A program made the translations under genes and the position numbers. Under the pieces are notes generated by a model. That model worked only from the letters and a program-made list of their open reading frames with translations. It ran no database searches and had not been told where the DNA came from. Positions 56,173 to 64,000 of a stretch of DNA of 64,000 bases are shown piece after piece. How positions within the stretch are numbered: the first letter of the stretch is position 1; every line of letters begins with the position of its first letter. This DNA is from Rossellomorea sp. y25 (GTDB lineage Bacteria > Bacillota > Bacilli > Bacillales > Bacillaceae_B), in contig NZ_CP145886.1 in NCBI RefSeq assembly GCF_038049935.1, positions 3,953,001 through 4,017,000 on the forward strand. Reading direction: 5' to 3'.

Positions 56173-57408
56173 ATGAAATCTCTTTGGAAAGGTTATCTAG
56201 ATACGTCCCTTATTGTGAAAATAACCGTTGCTCTTGTACTGGGGATTGCGGTCGGACTGATATTCGGAAAAGATGCATCCGTCCTTTCTCCCTTGGGCGA
56301 TATATTGATTCGCTTGCTGAAATTTCTTATCATCCCTCTTATCCTGTTTACATTGATGGTCGGCGTGAACCAGACCAATGTGAGCAAACTCGGACGAATG
56401 GGAGGAAAAACGTTCTTATATTATTTATTCTCTTCAGCATTAGCCATTGTGGTAGGCATTGCCGTTGCCAGTATTTTCAACCCTGGAACGGGCATGACCC
56501 TCGATACAACGGAGAAATTTGAAGTACCGGAAAATCCAGGGATGACCAGTGTACTCCTGAACATTATTCCGGAGAATATCGTCACGGCATTCACGGAAAT
56601 GAACCTCCTGGGAATCATCTTTACCGCTCTTGTGTTTGGTATTGCCATTTCCTATTTAAGGTCATCATCCGAGCATCATGAACTGGGTGAACAAGTATAT
56701 ACAGTCGTGAACGGGTTAAACGAAGCGACCCTTGCGATCATGAAGGTGATCCTTCAATATGTGCCGGTCGGTATCTTCGCCATCATGGCGGAAACGGTCG
56801 GGAAACAAGGATTGGATACACTTTTGTCTCTAGGGAACATGATCCTGGTTCTTTACATTGCTTTGTTTGTCCAAATTGCCATTTATATCATCGCGTTACT
56901 CTTCTTTAAAATCAGGCCAGGCAGGTTCTTTGCTCAAGCTAGAACACCCATGATTACGGCATTTGTGACTCAAAACAGTTCCGGTACCCTGCCTCTTACT
57001 TTAAACGCAGCGAAAAACCTTGGTCTGTCGAAGAGCTTATACGGATTCAGCTTACCCCTCGGGGCCACAATCAATATGGATGGCGCTGCAATCCGGATCG
57101 CAGTGTCCGCTGTTTTCGCGGCTAATGTAATCGGAAATCCACTAAGCTTGAATGATATGCTGGTCGTCGTCCTCGTCGGAACCCTGGCTTCAATCGGTAC
57201 AGCCGGTGTTCCCGGGGCAGGTATCATCATGATTGCCACTGTCTTCGCCCAGCTTGGGTTGCCGATGGAGACGGTTGCCCTGCTAACTGCGATCGATGCC
57301 CTTGTTGGTATGGGGTGTACAGCTCTTAATGTGACGGGGGATTTGGTTGGTACGTCGATTATTGATAAGACGGAGAATGGAGACAAACAAGAAGCTGCTT
57401 CCATCTAA
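56173..57408 (+). CDS. Dicarboxylate/amino acid:cation symporter (GltP/DctA family)
   Basis: The 411-residue protein has about eight membrane helices and the re-entrant motifs of the DAACS family. These are the Ser-rich QNSSGTLPLT, the cation-site LGATINMDGAAI and AGVPGAGIIMIATVF. Members import glutamate, aspartate or C4-dicarboxylates with H+ or Na+. I start at 56173 (MKSLWKGYL), eight bases after AAGGAG. It follows a two-component pair and a terminator, so it has its own promoter; control by that pair is only a guess. Confidence 0.92.
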   Translation: MKSLWKGYLDTSLIVKITVALVLGIAVGLIFGKDASVLSPLGDILIRLLKFLIIPLILFTLMVGVNQTNVSKLGRMGGKTFLYYLFSSALAIVVGIAVASIFNPGTGMTLDTTEKFEVPENPGMTSVLLNIIPENIVTAFTEMNLLGIIFTALVFGIAISYLRSSSEHHELGEQVYTVVNGLNEATLAIMKVILQYVPVGIFAIMAETVGKQGLDTLLSLGNMILVLYIALFVQIAIYIIALLFFKIRPGRFFAQARTPMITAFVTQNSSGTLPLTLNAAKNLGLSKSLYGFSLPLGATINMDGAAIRIAVSAVFAANVIGNPLSLNDMLVVVLVGTLASIGTAGVPGAGIIMIATVFAQLGLPMETVALLTAIDALVGMGCTALNVTGDLVGTSIIDKTENGDKQEAASI

Positions 57409-57413
57409 ATATT

Positions 57414-57455
57414 GAATAAAAAACAAGCTTGAGTTGGACTCAAGCTTGTTTTATT
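57414..57455. terminator. Bidirectional terminator
   Basis: The perfect 14-bp stem AAACAAGCTTGAGT (57421-57434) with 57438-57451 has A/T tails on both sides. It serves the symporter and the convergent cobalamin-salvage operon. Confidence 0.9.
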
Positions 57456-58534
57456 TAAGGACGGGATTTCCATTCCGTTAAGGCATCCATCAATTTTTCG
57501 TGCTCTTTTTCTCCCTTAACAGCAAACCTTAACCACCTTCCATCCAACCCTTTGAAATTAAGGGTATGGCGGCTCACAATCCCATTTTCTAACAGAAAAC
57601 GGAATAACTCAGTTTGGCCGTTAAGCTCCGGATCCCTTAAGAGATAATAGTTTGTCTGACTTGGTGAATAGTCAAATTGGCATTCGTCGAAAAATGCAAA
57701 TAGCTTCTCCCTCTCCCGTTTCACCATGCATTGAGTATGACGGATAAAATCCTTTTCCTCCAAGAGTGTTTCCCCTACTTTTTGAGCGATCCCGTTTACA
57801 CTCCAATGAACCTGATAGGTTTCCAATTCTTTCACTACTGTCTCCCCAGCCATAAGAAAACCCAGGCGGATCCCAGGAATACTGAACATTTTCGTCATGC
57901 TTCTTAAAATCATGAGATTTGTATATTTCTTTACCAGAGGGGCTATTGTTACCTCCTCCAAAGGAAAATCATAAAATGCTTCATCCACAATCACGTAACA
58001 ATTTTTATTATTAGCTTCTATAATGATTTCTTCTAACTTGGAAGCAGAATACAACACACCCGTGGGATTGGTAGGATTACATATAAAGACAGCATCCATT
58101 TTCGGCAGGGTTGCTTTCAATTGATTCACATCCAGGTCCCAATCATTCTCTTTTAAAATAAAATGATGGATAGTGCAATCATTGATTTGACAAGCTTTCT
58201 CATATTCTGAAAAAGTGGGATGGATGATCAGAACATTGGAATGGGACAGCCATCTACCAATTAAATGGATCAGTTCTGCGCCGCCATTACCAATGAGTAT
58301 CGCTTCTGCCTCTATCTCTTCCTTCCTTGCAATGCTTCTTCGTAATGCTGCAGAATGCGGGTCAGGATACGTAATGATCTCATCTAATAGATCTTTCCAT
58401 ATTTTTTTTAAGACAGCTGGTGGACCGTGTGGATTAATGTTTGCACTTAGATCAACGATTTGGCCAGGCATCCTGATATCCATTGCTTTATATGTATACT
58501 GTGGATTAGATCCATGATCTGGTAATACCAACAA
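57455..58534 (-). CDS. cobD: Threonine-phosphate decarboxylase (CobD type, PLP enzyme)
   Basis: This fold-type I PLP enzyme makes aminopropanol phosphate, the linker between corrin ring and lower base of cobalamin. The 359-residue protein has the family start LPDHGSNP, the NINPHGPP motif, the YPDPHS loop, GNGGAELIH, CNPTNPTG and the PLP Lys in LRSMTKMFSIPGIRLG. The start is TTG, five bases after GGAGG, giving a 29-base overlap with the end of cbiB. The histidinol-phosphate aminotransferase family is a close relative, but context fixes this call. Confidence 0.9.
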   Translation of the reverse strand: MLVLPDHGSNPQYTYKAMDIRMPGQIVDLSANINPHGPPAVLKKIWKDLLDEIITYPDPHSAALRRSIARKEEIEAEAILIGNGGAELIHLIGRWLSHSNVLIIHPTFSEYEKACQINDCTIHHFILKENDWDLDVNQLKATLPKMDAVFICNPTNPTGVLYSASKLEEIIIEANNKNCYVIVDEAFYDFPLEEVTIAPLVKKYTNLMILRSMTKMFSIPGIRLGFLMAGETVVKELETYQVHWSVNGIAQKVGETLLEEKDFIRHTQCMVKREREKLFAFFDECQFDYSPSQTNYYLLRDPELNGQTELFRFLLENGIVSRHTLNFKGLDGRWLRFAVKGEKEHEKLMDALTEWKSRP

Positions 58535-59471
58535 GAATTCCTCCTATCCAAAGAACAATGATGAAGATGAAACAAGCCTTCTGCATTCGGGCAATGGTTT
58601 TCTGGATATGATTTCGTTCTAATTCGAAAACCATCCTTCCCATTTTCGCCCGATCAGAGACTATTCCTTTATATGTATTGAGTCCTCCCAGTTGTATTCC
58701 TAAATTCGCAGCTACAGCCGCCTCTCCCCAGCCGCTGTTTGGACTGGGGTGTTTCTTTGCATCTTCAAGTAGAATTCCAAACCCCTCTTTGTAAGTGAAA
58801 TATTCAGGACGTTTACAGAAATATAGGATGACTCCCGTTATTCTACTTGGAATCCAATTCAGTACGTCATCCATCTTGGCTGACCCCCACCCAAAATCGA
58901 TGTACCGCTTGTTCTTGTATCCCACCATGGAATCACACGTATTCACACATCTGTACACGATGGCTAGTGGGGCACCTCCGATCAACGCCCAAAACAATGG
59001 AGCCGTTATCCCATCGCTAGTATTTTCCGCAACGGTCTCAACAGTTCCTCTTACGATTTCACTTTCATTTAAGTGTTCTGTATCTCTGCCCACGATATAA
59101 GAAAGCTTCTCCCTTGCTGTTTTCATGTCGTTTTTTTCAAGTGGGTGAAATACTTCTAAAGCCGCCAATTTAAGGCTCTTCTGGGAGATGGTCGTCATGA
59201 TGATGATTGCTTCTACCAAGACTCCCATAATTGTATGAATAGAATAACTTGCCCAAATGATGCAGGAGGTAAGAATAAATGCCGATACTACCAATATCGA
59301 TACCATCACTATGCCTTTACTTCTTAGAAATCCTCCTTTATTCAAGCTACGATCTAAACGAGAAATCGCTTTTCCCATCCATTTAACAGGATGTGGCCAC
59401 TCTGGTGGATCTCCGATCCATAGGTCCAGCACATAGGCAATGGTTATAGCAATCAAGTGATGAATCATCAT
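58506..59471 (-). CDS. cbiB: Adenosylcobinamide-phosphate synthase CbiB
   Basis: CbiB is a membrane amide synthase that joins aminopropanol (phosphate) to adenosylcobyric acid. The 321-residue protein has four to five membrane spans, the start DLWIGDPPEWPHPVKWMG and the conserved ENTSDGITAPLFW and FGWGSAKMDDVLNWIPSR motifs. Its start overlaps the cbiZ stop (ATGA). Confidence 0.95.
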   Translation of the reverse strand: MMIHHLIAITIAYVLDLWIGDPPEWPHPVKWMGKAISRLDRSLNKGGFLRSKGIVMVSILVVSAFILTSCIIWASYSIHTIMGVLVEAIIIMTTISQKSLKLAALEVFHPLEKNDMKTAREKLSYIVGRDTEHLNESEIVRGTVETVAENTSDGITAPLFWALIGGAPLAIVYRCVNTCDSMVGYKNKRYIDFGWGSAKMDDVLNWIPSRITGVILYFCKRPEYFTYKEGFGILLEDAKKHPSPNSGWGEAAVAANLGIQLGGLNTYKGIVSDRAKMGRMVFELERNHIQKTIARMQKACFIFIIVLWIGGILVGITRSWI

Positions 59472-60175
59472 AAGGCACCCACCCTTTTCTTATACTTGGA
59501 TATCGCTTGGATGGTGCACTCATAAACTCCTTTACTAATCCATTTTCCTAAGGGGGTGATCGTTCCAGCATATTTCAGAAGCACTCCCTCTTCAGTGCTA
59601 GCGATTAATATACTGTCAGTAGAGGTACCCGTTGCTCCACTCCTTGTTATGGGATCTTTTACATTATGAGCCTCAAGAGCTTTCACCTTGGCTTCTGTTG
59701 CAGTCATAATCCCCTGTATGCTTGCGGCCTCTGATACTCTCCCATTGATAAACACCCAGATGTTAATCGTGCCCGGTGAATGATCAAACGAATGACGGTC
59801 ACTCATACTCGCATCAACGGCATTACCTACTCCTGCGGTAACGACAATAAATACAGAAAATGATCCCCCCTCATAAAATCCCCAGCAGACATCTTCCAAT
59901 TGAACAGCCGTCATCATCCCAACCGTGTCTTCTACCTGGGCACCCATTTGCATAAGGAATCTTTCCATTTCTTCATGGTGGTCCTCACTATTATAGCTTT
60001 TTGATACATGGCGATTGACAAATGTTGAATACCAACCTGTTCCGGCATTGGTGACTCCAGAGGATACTGTTTTTAGTGGGAGTGGTGATTGAAGGATGAT
60101 CTGGTCCTTGGAGTGACTAAGTAAGTGCTGATTGATGATTAAAAGATTTTGAAACTCTTTATTTCCGTTATTCAT
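59468..60175 (-). CDS. cbiZ: Adenosylcobinamide amidohydrolase CbiZ
   Basis: CbiZ cuts the aminopropanol side chain from adenosylcobinamide to give adenosylcobyric acid, which CbiB and CobD then rebuild. The roughly 235-residue protein shows the family motifs LKTVSSGVTNAGTG, VTAGVGNAVDAS, GTINIWVFINGR and ATEAKVKALEA, plus GTSTDSILIAS. I start at 60175, with GGGAGG upstream. CbiZ is best known from archaea and some bacteria. No cobalamin riboswitch was found upstream, and the salvage set here lacks cobU, cobS and cobC. Confidence 0.9.
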   Translation of the reverse strand: MNNGNKEFQNLLIINQHLLSHSKDQIILQSPLPLKTVSSGVTNAGTGWYSTFVNRHVSKSYNSEDHHEEMERFLMQMGAQVEDTVGMMTAVQLEDVCWGFYEGGSFSVFIVVTAGVGNAVDASMSDRHSFDHSPGTINIWVFINGRVSEAASIQGIMTATEAKVKALEAHNVKDPITRSGATGTSTDSILIASTEEGVLLKYAGTITPLGKWISKGVYECTIQAISKYKKRVGAL

Positions 60176-60220
60176 TATTATCTGCTCCTCCCAGGCCATA
60201 TCAATAACATTATTTCTATT

Positions 60221-60250
60221 AAAAAAGCAAACTACTGTCAGTAGTTTGCT
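60221..60250 (-). terminator. Terminator after minJ
   Basis: AAGCAAACTACTG pairs perfectly with its complement across a one-base centre, followed by TTTTTAATAG on the minus strand. The cbiZ promoter must lie in or just after it. Confidence 0.8.
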
Positions 60251-60262
60251 TGAAAGAAAAGT

Positions 60263-61459
60263 CTATGAAACCCGATGGTGCTCCCACCCCGATGACTCAT
60301 CCGCAAAAATGATTCCCAGCTCGTGATGATCACCTTCATAAAGGGCTCCTTGCGTAAAACGGTTTTCCCCGTTTGTTCCAAGTACCTCAAGCTTACAGTA
60401 CGCCCCGTTCTTTTGAAGGGCTTCATAAAACGCTCTTTCTGTATTCACTTCGACTCCATTTACTTTCAGTACGATTTCCCCTACTTCCAGTGTCAGTTTC
60501 TTTGCAGGAGAACCGGGTAGAATTCCAAGAATCATGACTCCCTTTGACTGTCTTTTAAAGAAGTATGGCTTAGAGTTTTCAGCACTTCGGAAGCGATAGG
60601 AAATCCATGCCCGTCCACACATTGCCACAACAGCTGCTGCGATTGAAAACATAGGAGCCCAGAATCCTGTTATAGCTAGTGTCAAGACGAATGCACCCAG
60701 CCAGAAAACCCTGTAACCAGTTTGCTTGATCGCAACCTCAGGCAAGGTACTTTTAACAAGCTGCTGAAAACCAAGAAGGAACGGTACACAAAGGAGCGAA
60801 TACGTTTCTGTCCCCATTGTTAACACCGGCCACCATTCAAATGGAGGGGGCAATGTTCCAGCAGGAATTGGCAAAAACATCGGTACAAGCCATAATTTCT
60901 TCCCTTGATGAGCCCCTACCTTAAGACCTCGGGCACTCTTTAGCAAACGAGGTGAAGTATGCTTCCCCCCGTTCATTCGAATCAGGCTTCCTTCAATCAT
61001 CGTCAACACACCAAGAAGGACGACGATGGAACTCAGCATTCCTACATTCAAGCTTTCTACATATGTATCCACATAGGGGATTTCCCACTGGAAATAATCC
61101 ACCGCAAACAGGATGAAGTACGAAAAGCCTACAGTCATGGTCGCAGACATAAGCTGAAAACGACTCGTTAATGCAAACAGGATGGACACCATCCCTATAA
61201 GCATGATTCCAGCGAAAGGAATCACAACCCCCGCTCCAACTATTACGACAGAAACCAGCAACCCAAGTACAATCCCATATGAAAATAAAACCCGCGTATC
61301 ATGATATCCATCCAGCAATCTCGTATTAAAATCCCTTCGTTCCCTTTTGACACGATAATAGCCCGTCATGATAGCGAAAAATACAGACACATATAAAACA
61401 GGATGAAGAAATAACTTTCCAAATCCCTTCACGAACTCCAGCAACCAAAGCTCAACCAA
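60263..61459 (-). CDS. minJ: Division-site protein MinJ (PDZ membrane protein)
   Basis: MinJ bridges DivIVA and MinD at cell poles and division sites in B. subtilis. The 398-residue protein has about seven membrane spans. A C-terminal PDZ domain follows (about 300-385), with GVMILGILPGSPAKKLTLEV and VLKVNGVEVNTERAFYEAL. The start is TTG at 61459, eight bases after AAGGTGGTG. As in B. subtilis it neighbours ctpB. Confidence 0.9.
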   Translation of the reverse strand: MVELWLLEFVKGFGKLFLHPVLYVSVFFAIMTGYYRVKRERRDFNTRLLDGYHDTRVLFSYGIVLGLLVSVVIVGAGVVIPFAGIMLIGMVSILFALTSRFQLMSATMTVGFSYFILFAVDYFQWEIPYVDTYVESLNVGMLSSIVVLLGVLTMIEGSLIRMNGGKHTSPRLLKSARGLKVGAHQGKKLWLVPMFLPIPAGTLPPPFEWWPVLTMGTETYSLLCVPFLLGFQQLVKSTLPEVAIKQTGYRVFWLGAFVLTLAITGFWAPMFSIAAAVVAMCGRAWISYRFRSAENSKPYFFKRQSKGVMILGILPGSPAKKLTLEVGEIVLKVNGVEVNTERAFYEALQKNGAYCKLEVLGTNGENRFTQGALYEGDHHELGIIFADESSGWEHHRVS

Positions 61460-61657
61460 TGATCCGTCACCACCTTTTGTAAGAAAATTTGCATTATCTA
61501 CTATTTTATCAAACTACTCTCCTAAAACCTATTGCAATTTTATTTGATTCTTTTACGATTCGATTTCATTTCCGACAGCATTCCGCATATTTTCCCGGGA
61601 AATGATGTCGGTTAGACAGGAAAAACAGGTGATTATGTGTAATTCCCAAAATTAAAA

Positions 61658-61690
61658 CAGAGCCGACCATCATGATGGTCGGCTCCCAAA
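61658..61690 (-). terminator. Terminator after ctpB
   Basis: The palindrome GAGCCGACCATCATGATGGT continuing to CGGCTC is fully self-complementary, followed by TGTTTTAATTTT on the minus strand. The rest of the 61460-61693 spacer shows no gene. Confidence 0.85.
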
Positions 61691-61693
61691 TGA

Positions 61694-63139
61694 TTAACGC
61701 GTTGCTGTTCTTTCTATATATTCCAAAGCCGCCTGCAGCTGCAGGTCATTCTTCTCATCCTGAACCGCTTCAAAGATTTCTTCCTGTAATCTTTCCGCCG
61801 TTACAGTATCAATGATTCCGGTGACATCAGTACTCTCCTGACTCTGGAAATCCTTTACGGCTTTTTCCGTTTCCTTACTGAAATATCCGTCCACGCGGTC
61901 AATGGAAAATCCAAGTCCTTGAAGCATTTCCTGGGCGTTTTGAATCTGTTCATTGTTCATTCCTTCTTGAAGGGGCTTTTCCACTTGAAGCGGGTGGGCA
62001 TAGAAATAGGATGGCTGTCTGACAGGGATATCCGGTTTGATCCCCTTTTTATGAATCCAGTTTCCATTTGGTGTCAACCACTTGAACATCGTCAGCTTGA
62101 TATTGCTTCCATCTCCCATAGGAACGGCTTGTTGCACGGTGCCTTTCCCAAAGCTCTTCGTTCCGATGAGCGGATACCCTTCTGCTTCTTTTAGCGCTCC
62201 AGCCAGGATTTCAGAAGCCGAGGCACTTCCCTCATCTATCAACACCACTACAGGATAAGCCTTTCTTGCTTTACTGTTTGAGAAAGATTTCATCACTTCT
62301 CCACTTCGCTCTTGAATTTGAACATACGGCTTTTTCTCCGTTACGAATTCTTTAAGAATTTCTTCTACACTTGAAAGGAGACCTCCTGGATTCCCTCTCA
62401 CATCCAGAACCAATCCTTCTACCTTTTTCTTTTCAAGTTCGCCTAATTGCTTTTTAAAATCAACGGCTGTATTTTCCGAGAAAGTAGTAATCTGGATGTA
62501 GCCTGTTTTCTTTCCATTGACTTCCTTCACATCAGAGAGGACCGTCTCAACAGGAATTTCATCACGTTTCACAGATACTTTGATGGGGTCCGTCAGTCCT
62601 TCCCGCGTAATCTCCAATTGAACCTCAGTACCCTTTTTCCCTCTGATTTTCAAAGTAGCTTCGTACAGGTCAAGTCCTTCGATGCTATTTCCGTCTACTT
62701 TAATGATACGGTCATTCGGTTTCAGTCCCGCTTCTTCCGCAGGAGAATTTTTAAAAGGAGCGACAATGATCAGCTTTCCGTCCATGATTGTGACTTCTGC
62801 TCCGATTCCTTCAAAAGAAGAATCCAGGGCGTCATTAAATTGCGATGCCGTTTCGGCATTCATGTAAACGGAATAAGGGTCATCCAGAGTCTTCAGCATT
62901 CCCTGAATCGCACCTTCCACCAGCTGCCCTTTATCCACATCCTGAAAGAACTTGTCACTAATCAAGTCATACGCCACTTCTACTTTGTGCAGCTTGTCAT
63001 TGAGCTCGCCTTTTCCGTCAAACTGAGCAAGCTCGTCCCCACCCTTGCCCGTCCATTCCAAGCCGCCATACATTCCTCCAGCACCGATCAGCATACTGAT
63101 GATGATTGTGATGATGAGCTTTCTGCCCGTCCACTCCAT
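61694..63139 (-). CDS. ctpB: Carboxy-terminal processing protease (S41 family, CtpB)
   Basis: The 481-residue exported protease has an N-terminal membrane anchor (about 7-27), PDZ (about 95-185, LKPNDRIIKVDGNSIEG) and an S41 core. The core nucleophile Ser is in DEGSASASEILAGALK and the general-base Lys in TKSFGKGTVQQ. A C-terminal peptidoglycan-binding helix bundle follows (about 390-460). In B. subtilis CtpB cleaves SpoIVFA to trigger SigK activation. GGAGGGG lies before the ATG. No clear SigG promoter was recognised. Confidence 0.9.
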   Translation of the reverse strand: MEWTGRKLIITIIISMLIGAGGMYGGLEWTGKGGDELAQFDGKGELNDKLHKVEVAYDLISDKFFQDVDKGQLVEGAIQGMLKTLDDPYSVYMNAETASQFNDALDSSFEGIGAEVTIMDGKLIIVAPFKNSPAEEAGLKPNDRIIKVDGNSIEGLDLYEATLKIRGKKGTEVQLEITREGLTDPIKVSVKRDEIPVETVLSDVKEVNGKKTGYIQITTFSENTAVDFKKQLGELEKKKVEGLVLDVRGNPGGLLSSVEEILKEFVTEKKPYVQIQERSGEVMKSFSNSKARKAYPVVVLIDEGSASASEILAGALKEAEGYPLIGTKSFGKGTVQQAVPMGDGSNIKLTMFKWLTPNGNWIHKKGIKPDIPVRQPSYFYAHPLQVEKPLQEGMNNEQIQNAQEMLQGLGFSIDRVDGYFSKETEKAVKDFQSQESTDVTGIIDTVTAERLQEEIFEAVQDEKNDLQLQAALEYIERTATR

Positions 63140-63221
63140 ATATTCCCCTCCAGCTTGTTGTTGGTCTTTGTATAGATAAGAGTGGCGCGACTAAGGACGC
63201 CAGCCTTTCTTATCCAACGAA

Positions 63222-63263
63222 AAAGACACCACACAAAAACGCGCTAAGGCGGTGCAATGTCTT
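63222..63263 (-). terminator. Weak terminator candidate after metX
   Basis: AAAGACA and TGTCTTT arms with an additional CACC/GGTG pairing form an imperfect hairpin, followed on the minus strand by TTTTCGTT. It lies about 50 bases past the metX stop. Confidence 0.4.
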
Positions 63264-63313
63264 TGCTTATCTAACTATATGCCGGAGGGGGACGAGTTAT
63301 GATAAGAGAGCTC

Positions 63314-64000
63314 TCATTTTGTCCCTGTAAAAACTCTTTGAACGTGATGGTTTTTGAGGTGAGAAGCAATGATTCCTCCCCACTTTTCAAATTCAACCAG
63401 GAATCCGTCATGACCAAAGGCGGTGGAGATGAAGTAGTGTTCACTCTTTGGTACGAGATGTGTAAACTCCTTTAGATAGTGAGGTGAATAAATTAAATCA
63501 CCTTCATAGCTAATCGAAATCAGTTCGCACTGATAATTCTTCGCTACCTCTTCTGTTCCTCCTCTCCCCCTTCCAATATCATGTGAGTTCATGGCTTTCA
63601 GCAGGGTAAGATAGCTGTTTGGATCAAACCGCTTTCCTAATTTCTTTCCTTGGTAATCGAGATAGCTTTCGACATTGAATTGTTCGTTTTGCTTTTCACG
63701 TTGGAAACGCTGATCGAACAGTTCCTGAGTCCGGTACGTGACCATCCCAACCATTCTGGCAATCTCTAATCCTTTTAAGATAGCGCCTGGTGGATAATGT
63801 CCCTTTTGAAATCCGGGGTCCTCTTCAATCGCTGTGATCCCGATGTGATTAAAAGCGAGACCATAATCATTCAAGGAAGGTGTGACGGCAAGAGCGAAAA
63901 CTTTATTTATATAGGCAGGATACAGGGCTCCCCATTCCAGGGCCTGCATCCCTCCCAGTGAGCCTCCGATAACCGCTTCGATGCGGTCGATCGAAAGTTG
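63314..64000 (-). CDS. metX: Homoserine O-acetyltransferase, C-terminal part (truncated by window edge)
   Basis: MetX acetylates homoserine for methionine synthesis. Only the last 228 codons are inside the window. The alpha/beta-hydrolase nucleophile elbow GGSLGGMQALEWG is at the right edge. The catalytic Asp lies in SYEGDLIYSP and the His in FGHDGFLVEF. AIEEDPGFQKGHYPPG and YRTQELFDQRF are typical of the MetX family. True specificity (acetyl or succinyl) cannot be told from this fragment. Confidence 0.92.
   Translation of the reverse strand, partial: QLSIDRIEAVIGGSLGGMQALEWGALYPAYINKVFALAVTPSLNDYGLAFNHIGITAIEEDPGFQKGHYPPGAILKGLEIARMVGMVTYRTQELFDQRFQREKQNEQFNVESYLDYQGKKLGKRFDPNSYLTLLKAMNSHDIGRGRGGTEEVAKNYQCELISISYEGDLIYSPHYLKEFTHLVPKSEHYFISTAFGHDGFLVEFEKWGGIIASHLKNHHVQRVFTGTK

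Noticed and set aside
60176..60262. Cobalamin riboswitch before cbiZ
   Set aside because: The spacer is too short and lacks the conserved B12-box; it is mostly the minJ terminator.

Overview
The window looks like a chromosomal segment of a low-to-moderate G+C, spore-forming Bacillaceae bacterium (Bacillus sensu lato). From memory, gene order matches the Bacillus subtilis clpP to minJ side of the chromosome: trnQ-Arg/clpP, crh-whiA-yvcK-yvcJ-yvcI, trxB-yvcD-his operon-yvoF-ppaX-yvoD-lgt-hprK, yvlABCD, uvrB-uvrA-csbA, and minJ-ctpB. Genus-level placement is inference; the abundance of Bacillaceae intergenic repeats fits, but nothing here fixes the species. No prophage, insertion sequence transposase, rRNA or CRISPR array was seen.

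Layout. 1-1.9 kb: the 5' end of rpoN (sigL), tRNA-Arg(CCG), a structured intergenic repeat, and clpP under SigB, SigA and CtsR signals. 1.9-12.4 kb: a compact six-gene minus-strand operon that interrupts the conserved synteny. In transcription order it encodes an Hpt-REC-GGDEF-REC diguanylate cyclase, a membrane HEAT-repeat protein, a family 2 glycosyltransferase, a giant membrane-anchored glycosidase-like protein, a lone receiver and a hybrid histidine kinase. It reads as a self-contained phosphorelay and c-di-GMP controlled exopolysaccharide machine, and is the best candidate for a poorly described system. 12.8-16.5 kb: crh, whiA, glmR, rapZ, yvcI. 16.9-21.5 kb: SGNH hydrolase, tnrA with its own operator, a tiny Fbp-like gene, trxB and the TPR protein YvcD. 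21.6-28.3 kb: complete histidine operon hisZ-G-D-B-H-A-F-I. 28.5-32.5 kb: yvoF, ppaX, yvoD, lgt, hprK. 32.7-35.6 kb: a cytosolic SPOR-tailed amidase and the SigW-type yvlABCD operon.

35.7-41.6 kb: a 440-bp nested repeat composite, then uvrA and uvrB with a LexA box, followed by about 620 bp that holds seven DnaA-box matches. 41.7-50.5 kb: a secreted amidase, csbA, an HD phosphohydrolase, an alpha/beta hydrolase, serA-serC and the ktrAB potassium uptake genes behind a ydaO-type c-di-AMP riboswitch. 50.6-57.4 kb: a DUF1206 membrane protein, a polysaccharide deacetylase, a lipoprotein with an OmpR/kinase pair and a dicarboxylate or glutamate symporter. 57.5-64 kb: cobinamide salvage (cbiZ, cbiB, cobD-type decarboxylase), minJ, ctpB and the 3' part of metX.

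Functionally the window combines central regulation (Crh/HprK, TnrA, GlmR/RapZ, CtsR/ClpP), histidine and serine synthesis, DNA repair, potassium homeostasis and division-site control with an accessory surface-polysaccharide locus. Intergenic DNA is rich in palindromic repeats of at least three families, one of which sits inside another. All calls are by reading sequence and recalling families; no searches were run.
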